From Roseivirga sp. UBA7431 (GTDB taxonomy: Bacteria > Bacteroidota > Bacteroidia > Cytophagales > Cyclobacteriaceae), in NCBI GenBank assembly GCA_002477595.1, contig DLQN01000062.1, forward strand, positions 1 to 16,301: a stretch of 16,301 nucleotides of DNA. The letters run 5' to 3'. A program made the translations under genes and the position numbers. Of this stretch, positions 1 through 5,004 are shown in pieces. The notes beneath the pieces are model-generated. The model worked only from the letters and a program-made list of their open reading frames with translations, was not told the DNA's origin and made no database searches. The number at the start of each line of letters is the position of its first letter. Positions within the stretch are counted from its first letter, which is position 1.

Positions 1-335
1 TGGCCTTTGCCTCCTTTTTTGAGTTTACCAAAGATTTCTTCGAGTGAAGACTTTCTAATCTCTTGCCCAGTTTTACCAGTAACCTCAAATTTCCCTTCTT
101 GATTTTCTTCGTTGATGTACCCCTTTTCCTTTAAGTCGTCAATGAAGTCACCTATACCGTATTGGCCATCAGTAATATTATATTGCTTATCAACATTGGT
201 TAGCCACGAAAGGGCCTCAGAGACATCTCCACCAGTGATACTGACGAGTTGGAGAAATATATTCAATAGGTTATCGAAAGCGGAATCTCCTTGGGCTTTC
301 TGAGGAATGAATTTTGAAAATTTGTATCCCTTCAT
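1..335 (-). CDS. Conserved protein, probable vWA-domain family, N-terminal 111 residues (partial)
   Basis: The gene starts with ATG at 335-333 on the minus strand and runs off the left edge in frame, so only the first 111 residues are visible. It begins MKGYKFSKFIPQ and continues with a helical segment (NIFLQLVSITGGDVSEALSW, about residues 24-43), then YGIGDFIDDLKEKGYI, then a charged, lysine- and glycine-rich stretch at the edge. From memory this opening resembles Bacteroidota proteins that carry a von Willebrand factor A domain further downstream. That domain lies outside the window, so the family call is tentative. There is no signal peptide, so a cytoplasmic location is likely. It is transcribed divergently from the sigma factor gene, sharing a 190-base intergenic region. 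An AAGAG sequence lies a few bases upstream of the start and may act as a weak ribosome binding site. Confidence 0.6.
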   Translation of the reverse strand, partial: MKGYKFSKFIPQKAQGDSAFDNLLNIFLQLVSITGGDVSEALSWLTNVDKQYNITDGQYGIGDFIDDLKEKGYINEENQEGKFEVTGKTGQEIRKSSLEEIFGKLKKGGKG

Positions 336-525
336 AATTCTCTTGTGAACACCTTAAAGTGTAAATTGGTTTAAACTATTCACAATCTTATCGAAAGTCA
401 TTTAGTCTGAATTAATTAGGTAATTGATTACGCAATTGGCCTAAAAATATTAGATTAGCATGTTTCTTTTAGTTGTGAAAGCGTTTTATGTCCAATAATA
501 TCCAAAGCTTCAGTCATAACCTAGA
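336..525. other. Divergent intergenic region between the vWA-type gene and the sigma factor gene
   Basis: This AT-rich region should hold promoters for both flanking genes. I find no convincing TAnnTTTG element on either strand. The only structure noted is a short inverted repeat at 420-431 (GTAAT, two bases, ATTAC), possibly a half-site arrangement for a regulator. If the sigma factor is autoregulated, its target promoter would be here. Confidence 0.4.
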
Positions 526-1095
526 GTGACCTTGACCAAATCAAACATATCAGAGTTAACCGAAATTGAGCTGATAGAAAAAGCAAAAGGGGATAAGCGC
601 TTTTTTGAACCACTCTACAAGAAATACTTTGAACAAGTCTATCGATTGGTATTTTCAAGAGTTCAGGATGTGGACCTGGCAGGAGATATTACTTCTGAAG
701 CTTTTGGTAAGGCATTATCTCACTTGAATGATTATAAGTATCAAGGATATCCCTTGTCAGCCTGGCTAGCCAGAATAGCACTTAATAGCTGTTATGACTA
801 TTTCAGGTCGCAGAAAAAGCAACGTTGTATTTCACTAGAAAACTATGTGTCACATGACCTTGTCTTTGAGGTAGAGATAGAGGAGAACGAGAAGGAACTT
901 TGGTTGACAATGTTACCTGAGGTGTTGGAAAAGTTAAAACCAGCTGAACTTGAGTTAATAGAACTTAGGTTTTTTGAAGGAAAGAGCTTTGCGGAGATAG
1001 GGTATATTCTGGACATTACGGAGGGCAATGCTAAAACCCGTACCTACAGAATATTGAAGAGGTTGAAAAAGCATTTTAAGCGAAATATATCGTGA
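526..1095 (+). CDS. ECF-type RNA polymerase sigma-70 factor
   Basis: This is a 189-residue sigma factor with only regions 2 and 4, the ECF layout. Region 2 spans about residues 24-99 (FFEPLYKKYFEQVYRLVFSR, then DLAGDITSEAF, then a tryptophan/arginine-rich helix ending CYDYFRSQKKQR), which should bind core polymerase and the -10 element. Region 4 spans about 134-184 and contains a helix-turn-helix (LRFFEGKSFAEIGYILDIT followed by GNAKTRTYRILKRLKK) for -35 recognition. The start is GTG at 526, just after an in-frame TAG at 523; a TTG two codons in is the only close alternative. No clear ribosome binding site is visible. The stop overlaps the next gene by four bases (GTGA), suggesting translational coupling to a membrane partner. 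The stimulus and regulon cannot be read from the sequence. Confidence 0.93.
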   Translation: MTLTKSNISELTEIELIEKAKGDKRFFEPLYKKYFEQVYRLVFSRVQDVDLAGDITSEAFGKALSHLNDYKYQGYPLSAWLARIALNSCYDYFRSQKKQRCISLENYVSHDLVFEVEIEENEKELWLTMLPEVLEKLKPAELELIELRFFEGKSFAEIGYILDITEGNAKTRTYRILKRLKKHFKRNIS

Positions 1096-1880
1096 AATAC
1101 AATTTTTTAAATAAGGCAAAGAATCTTACACCAGCTGATATTAAAGCTCAGATGAACTTTAATAATGTAGTGAAGGGTGCTTCTATTTGGGCGGGATTTA
1201 AATTAGGTTCCACCCTCCTCAAGCTTGGGACTAAAATGACTACTGCCGTTGTGGCGGGCACATCTACTGTAGTAGTAACTGCTGCCGTTGTGGTAGCGAC
1301 AAATACTGATTTGTTAAAAAGTGCCGAGCCTAGTGCGCAATTGAAGTCACCTATTGAAGAAGTCATAGTTCCGGTAATAAGTGATTCTACTAGCCAAGCG
1401 ACTACCGAGTCGATAAAGCCATTAGACTCCTTGATAGAAGCCATTGAGGATGCTCCCCAAAAAGAGCTAGGGAAGGTGGTCGTTGATACAGACGCATCGC
1501 AGAATATTCCAGATAGAGTTAGCGTTACTGATTCCATCAGCAATGTTGATGTACAGTTAAAAGCGAGACCACTACCAGACTTTAGTACTTTTTATGCCTA
1601 TATAGATAAGGAGCTTAAATATCCAATAGATCAAATCAGTGTTGATATCAATGATCAAAATGAGGTGTTCAAATCAAAGGTGGGTTATGTTCAAGTATTC
1701 TGGACAATCAACAAAGAGGGTAATGCGGAGCACTTCAAAATAAGAAAATCTATGGGTGAATCCTTCGACAATGAGGCCATTCGTGTGATTAAAATGTATG
1801 AAAACTGGGAGCCAGCAAGCTATAATGGTGACGCAGTAGAGAGTAATCTAACGATGAAGATTCACTTCAAGGTGAAGTAA
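1092..1880 (+). CDS. Single-pass membrane protein with TonB-type C-terminal domain, putative anti-sigma partner
   Basis: The protein has 262 residues and starts with GTG inside the sigma factor stop. Residues 1-50 form a basic, probably cytoplasmic segment. Residues 51-69 are a Val/Ala-rich transmembrane helix (TAVVAGTSTVVVTAAVVVA). Residues about 72-160 form an acidic, Ser/Thr-rich periplasmic linker. Residues about 163-262 resemble a TonB C-terminal domain: YIDKELKYP, then VQVFWTINKEGN, then SFDNEAIRVI, WEPA and a final MKIHFKVK strand. The overlap with an ECF sigma factor and the membrane topology suggest that the short N-terminal segment holds the sigma factor at the membrane and the periplasmic domain senses something. 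That role is inferred, because no classical anti-sigma domain (zinc-binding HxxxCxxC or FecR type) is visible. A true TonB energy transducer is less likely, since a Pro-rich spacer and ExbB/ExbD genes are absent here. Confidence 0.82.
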   Translation: MKYNFLNKAKNLTPADIKAQMNFNNVVKGASIWAGFKLGSTLLKLGTKMTTAVVAGTSTVVVTAAVVVATNTDLLKSAEPSAQLKSPIEEVIVPVISDSTSQATTESIKPLDSLIEAIEDAPQKELGKVVVDTDASQNIPDRVSVTDSISNVDVQLKARPLPDFSTFYAYIDKELKYPIDQISVDINDQNEVFKSKVGYVQVFWTINKEGNAEHFKIRKSMGESFDNEAIRVIKMYENWEPASYNGDAVESNLTMKIHFKVK

Positions 1881-2216
1881 TTTCTATTCATTGGACTAAT
1901 CAATCCCACGCTATCGGAATTTCTACGACTAATCGCTGATGCAGGGCACTTGCATCAGAAGCTAGGTGTCTGGTTATCAGGGTATAATCTATTTTTATTA
2001 TATTAGTTAGTGCAATTTTTTAAACTAGAAGATCCATCAGCGCTAATGCTTCACGTTATCGACTTTTAACTTTCTGTTGGTCTATAACAATAAGACTCAG
2101 CTATTTGGGATTGGTAAATCAATCTATGTAATGGACAGTGTGACGACCTGTTTCAAAGTCTTTAGTTTAAGAAAGAGCACATTATTTTTTAAACGAATTG
2201 ACTTTAACTAAACCAA
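1881..2216. other. 336-base intergenic region, no convincing gene
   Basis: No open frame here looks like a gene. The frame of the preceding gene stays open for about 42 codons beyond its TAA, up to a TAG near 2006. The reading has no recognisable domain, so it may be chance or a decayed repeat. The octamer GACTAATC occurs twice around the first 50 bases, and a perfect hairpin lies at 1936-1958. The rest is AT-rich and probably holds the promoter of the DUF1761 gene; TATTTTTT near 2182 is only a weak -7 candidate. Confidence 0.5.
1936..1958. repeat. Perfect 8-bp inverted repeat (hairpin)
   Basis: CTGATGCA at 1936-1943 is followed by a 7-base spacer and then TGCATCAG at 1951-1958, which is its exact reverse complement. 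It sits about 56 bases after the TonB-domain gene. No T-tract follows directly, so it is not a standard intrinsic terminator. It could be an mRNA 3' end stabiliser, an operator, or part of a dispersed intergenic repeat. Confidence 0.6.
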
Positions 2217-2651
2217 ATGATTATGGATTTTTCAGCTATTAATTGGCTAGCGGTGATTGTTGCTGCAGTCGCATTTTTCGCATTAGGTGCTTTATGGTAT
2301 GGGCCATTGTTCGGTAAGCCTTGGCAGAAAGGGGTAGGCCTCTCCGATGAAGAAATTAAGAGTGCTAACATGGGTAAACTCTTTGGGTCAGCCTTCATCT
2401 TTGCCCTTATCATCTCCGTAGGCATGGCAATGTTTTTTTTCGCGTTTCCGGCAGAACCAGGAAGTGAACAAGTAATGACGATGGAAATGGGGGCTATGTA
2501 TGGAATCATGACAGGTGTTTTCTTTTTATTTCCTTCCATTAGTATGAATTATTTATTTGCCAGAAAATCATCAAAATTGATGCTAATTGATTCAGGCTAT
2601 CATATAGTAGCCTATACGGTCGTTGGAGTAATTCTAGCCGCTTGGCAGTAA
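2217..2651 (+). CDS. DUF1761 family membrane protein
   Basis: This 144-residue integral membrane protein has four predicted helices at about residues 9-28, 54-77, 91-113 and 124-143. The N-terminal pattern (NWLAVIVAAVAFFALGALWY followed by GPLFGKPWQ) is typical of the DUF1761 family as I recall it; the function of that family is unknown. Full length fits small members of the family. The start is ATG at 2217, with a second ATG two codons later (2223) equally plausible; there is no ribosome binding site to decide between them. It appears monocistronic, with 336 bases upstream and a hairpin downstream at 2668-2687. Confidence 0.85.
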   Translation: MIMDFSAINWLAVIVAAVAFFALGALWYGPLFGKPWQKGVGLSDEEIKSANMGKLFGSAFIFALIISVGMAMFFFAFPAEPGSEQVMTMEMGAMYGIMTGVFFLFPSISMNYLFARKSSKLMLIDSGYHIVAYTVVGVILAAWQ

Positions 2652-2667
2652 CAATTTCACTGTTTTT

Positions 2668-2687
2668 GAGTCTGATTGAATAGACTC
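2668..2687 (+). terminator. Weak hairpin after the DUF1761 gene, possible terminator
   Basis: GAGTCT at 2668-2673 pairs exactly with AGACTC at 2682-2687 across an 8-base loop. It lies 17 bases after the gene's stop and is followed by a T-rich but interrupted stretch. A run of five T precedes the stem. The short stem and imperfect T-tract make termination only possible. Confidence 0.35.
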
Positions 2688-2721
2688 GTTTACTTTTCTA
2701 ACATTCGATGGGTCTAAGTGT

Positions 2722-2745
2722 ATATAGACGTTTTTACGTCTATAT
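2722..2745. repeat. Perfect 10-bp inverted repeat with TTTT loop
   Basis: ATATAGACGT at 2722-2731, TTTT at 2732-2735 and ACGTCTATAT at 2736-2745 form a perfect 24-base stem-loop. No T-tract follows, so a standard terminator is not supported. It lies about 100 bases upstream of the preferred start of the small ORF at 2847 and could be a regulator binding site or an RNA hairpin. Confidence 0.6.
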
Positions 2746-2846
2746 CCTGAGCATATGACTTACGATTTTGAACTTTATTTCTGCTAATGTGCTTTAGTGG
2801 GGGTAGGGAAAATAATCGGATGTGGTATGTTAATGAAACTGACACA

Positions 2847-3023
2847 ATGAAATTTAAAAGAATTGAAAGGGTGATTCATTCACCAATCGCCTATAAAAGA
2901 GGTTTTCAGATTGCTCAGCAAGAGTATGATCACTTTATTGAAATCAACAATAGGTTGAAGCAAATCAAGGCGTATCAACAGCTAAAGCAAGGGCAACTCT
3001 TTTTGGAGCTTATTGAAGCTTAA
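2847..3023 (+). CDS. Small hypothetical protein (58 residues), uncertain
   Basis: This short, charged, mostly helical reading starts MKFKRIERVIHSPIAYKRGF and ends QGQLFLELIEA. No domain, signal peptide or membrane segment is visible and I do not recognise a family. The open frame extends upstream to an ATG at 2787, giving 78 residues, but those extra 20 residues (MCFSGGRENNRMWYVNETDT) look like translated intergenic sequence. The ATG at 2847 is therefore preferred. The stop shares TTAA with the stop of the convergent SDR gene, a tight arrangement that mildly favours a real gene. It could also be a chance ORF. Confidence 0.4.
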   Translation: MKFKRIERVIHSPIAYKRGFQIAQQEYDHFIEINNRLKQIKAYQQLKQGQLFLELIEA

Positions 3024-3811
3024 TAGTCTAAAGGTGATTTTAACCCGAAATCCTTAAAGCTACTTTCAACCACTTTTGATGAAATATTAGATGGGTCTTC
3101 CCATATGGGAAGATCAAAACTGTATCTCTCAGCCATTTTTCCGTAAATCTCTTTTCTCGTTGGATGATGGTCTGAAACGAGGTTTAATGTCTGCCTTTTT
3201 AAGTCCTCTGGCCAAGTCTCGATCGAACTTTTAACGACTTTAATGATATCCTCCAAATGAATGTAGTTGACAGGCGTATCGGCACCTTTCGTTGGCTTAC
3301 CTGCAAACCACTTACCTGGAATACGGTCTTTTCCCATTAAGCCTCCACATCGGAGTATCATTAACGACTGGTCTATCTGTGATATTTGCTGCTCTCCTTT
3401 AACAACTGCCTTTGTTGAGCCATTACTAAAGTCAAAAGGTGTATTGACGGTTACTTTCTTATTACTGTTGGGGTAGTATGAAGTTGAGCTAATGAAAATC
3501 ACTTTTTTTACATCGCTTGAAAGAAGCTGATATTTCAAATACTTGATTTGCTCTTCGTAGAATTCAGGTGTGTTCTTTTTTCTTCCTGGAGGAATGTTAA
3601 TAATTAGTAAATCAACCTGAAAAAGCCTGTTGAAATTGAGGCCTTCAGGCATTGGATTTAAATGAAATAAAATAGGCTCAATTCCTTTCAAAGAAAGAGT
3701 CTCTAGTTTTTCTTCTCGTGTGGTACTCCCAACGACTTCATGACCAGCTTTGACCAATGATTCTGCTAAGGGTAACCCTAGCCAGCCACAACCAACAATT
3801 CCTATCTTCAT
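3020..3811 (-). CDS. NAD(P)-dependent SDR / epimerase family protein, YeeZ-like
   Basis: The 263-residue protein opens with a Rossmann dinucleotide-binding motif (MKIGIVGCGWLGLPLAESL, residues 1-19). It continues with the extended-SDR pattern of the YeeZ group: IINIPP near residue 71, VIFISSTSYYPN near 104-115 in place of the classical catalytic region, LRCGGLMG near 153-160, WFAGKPT, and VNYIHLEDII near 182-191. I do not see the usual YxxxK in its usual place, so catalytic activity is uncertain. No signal peptide is present, so the protein is cytoplasmic. It starts 12 bases after bshA and is probably co-transcribed as the last gene of the 7932-3020 operon. Its substrate is unknown, and a link to bacillithiol or sugar metabolism is only contextual. 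Confidence 0.85.
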   Translation of the reverse strand: MKIGIVGCGWLGLPLAESLVKAGHEVVGSTTREEKLETLSLKGIEPILFHLNPMPEGLNFNRLFQVDLLIINIPPGRKKNTPEFYEEQIKYLKYQLLSSDVKKVIFISSTSYYPNSNKKVTVNTPFDFSNGSTKAVVKGEQQISQIDQSLMILRCGGLMGKDRIPGKWFAGKPTKGADTPVNYIHLEDIIKVVKSSIETWPEDLKRQTLNLVSDHHPTRKEIYGKMAERYSFDLPIWEDPSNISSKVVESSFKDFGLKSPLDY

Positions 3812-3823
3812 TAATTTGAAACG

Positions 3824-4969
3824 CTAAGCCTGTGCTAAATCAGCTCGCATGGTAGCCGCAACCTCCTCATAGTATTTTTCATATTGTGGAAGTATGACAT
3901 CAATGTCGAACTTTTTGGCTTGGACTAAGGCATTATGCTTAAAGGTCTCTAGATTTTCTTCGCTAAGGATGTGTAGTGCATTCTTGGTCATTTCTTCAAC
4001 ATCACCAATCTTGGAAGTAAAGCCAGTGACTCCGTTGATATTCAATTCTGGAATACCACCAGCGTTTGAAGAGATCACAGGTACCTCACAAGCCATGGCT
4101 TCAAGCGCTGCCAAACCAAAACTCTCTTTTTCCGAAGGCATTAGGAACAAGTCGGCTACTGAAAGAACTTCTTCTACTGCCTCTAGCTTCCCTAAGAAAC
4201 GGACTTCTTCATAAATACCTAGTTCTCTACAAAGTCCTTCAATGAGGGATCTTTCAGGGCCATCACCTACTAATAGCAACCTAGCAGGTACTGTCTCAGA
4301 TATTTTATGGAATATGCGCACAACATCGTCTACACGCTTAACCTTTCTGAAGTTAGACGTGTGTACGATCAACTTTTCGCCATTCGGGCATATTGCGGTT
4401 TTGAAATGATCTTTGCGCTGCCTTTTGAATTTGGTAAGGTCGATAAAGTTTGGAATGACTTCAATTTCTCTAAGGATATTGAAATGCTTGTAAGTGTCTT
4501 TCTTTAAATCTTCTGACACCGCAGTGACGCCATTAGATTGATTGATACTGAAGGTAACAACAGGCTCATATGATGGGTCTTTACCAACAAGCGTAATGTC
4601 TGTACCGTGAAGGGTAGTTACAACTGGTATATCGATTCCTTCAGATTTAAGAATTTGCCTTGCCATCACTGCTGCTGAAGCATGCGGAATTGCATAATGA
4701 ACGTGAAGCAAGTCGAGTTTCTCAAACTTTGCAACATCTACCATTTTACTGGCGAGCGCCAATTCATATGGTGGGTATTTGAAAAGGGGATATGATCTAA
4801 TGTTAACCTCATGGTAGAAAAGGTTCTCGTTAAAAAAATCCAACCTAGTCGGCTGTGAGTAAGTAATAAAGTGCACTTCATGACCATGCTTGGCCAATCC
4901 TTTGCCTAATTCAGTTGCTACTACGCCACTTCCTCCGAATGTGGGGTAACATACAATTCCTATTTTCAT
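3824..4969 (-). CDS. bshA: BshA, N-acetyl-alpha-D-glucosaminyl L-malate synthase (GT4)
   Basis: The 381-residue glycosyltransferase matches BshA in length and motifs. BshA carries out the first step of bacillithiol synthesis, joining GlcNAc from UDP-GlcNAc to L-malate. The N-terminal domain begins MKIGIVCYPTFGGSGVVATE (glycine-rich acceptor/donor loop). It continues with RSYPLFKYPPYELALAS (about 58-74), LLHVHYAIPHASAA (87-100) and TTLHGTDITLVG (118-129), all characteristic of BshA. The C-terminal GT4 domain has HTSNFRKVKR (203-212), the LLLVGDGPER loop (231-240) and the EX7E motif with Glu282 and Glu290 (KESFGLAALE). The ATG at 4969 is well placed, 35 bases after the upstream gene. The bshB and bshC genes are not in the window, so the pathway would be completed elsewhere. 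Confidence 0.94.
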   Translation of the reverse strand: MKIGIVCYPTFGGSGVVATELGKGLAKHGHEVHFITYSQPTRLDFFNENLFYHEVNIRSYPLFKYPPYELALASKMVDVAKFEKLDLLHVHYAIPHASAAVMARQILKSEGIDIPVVTTLHGTDITLVGKDPSYEPVVTFSINQSNGVTAVSEDLKKDTYKHFNILREIEVIPNFIDLTKFKRQRKDHFKTAICPNGEKLIVHTSNFRKVKRVDDVVRIFHKISETVPARLLLVGDGPERSLIEGLCRELGIYEEVRFLGKLEAVEEVLSVADLFLMPSEKESFGLAALEAMACEVPVISSNAGGIPELNINGVTGFTSKIGDVEEMTKNALHILSEENLETFKHNALVQAKKFDIDVILPQYEKYYEEVAATMRADLAQA

Positions 4970-5004
4970 GAAATAAATTTCGAGCTACGTAGGGTTAAAC
5001 TTAA

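Noticed and set aside
1148..1543. Minus-strand open frame of 131 codons inside the TonB-domain gene
   Set aside because: It is fully antisense to a well supported gene and its translation is Ser/Thr-rich low complexity with no domain.
1092..1880. Calling the second gene a TonB energy transducer
   Set aside because: The Pro-rich spacer and the usual N-terminal start of TonB are absent, no exbB/exbD are near, and the gene overlaps a sigma factor, so a partner role fits better.
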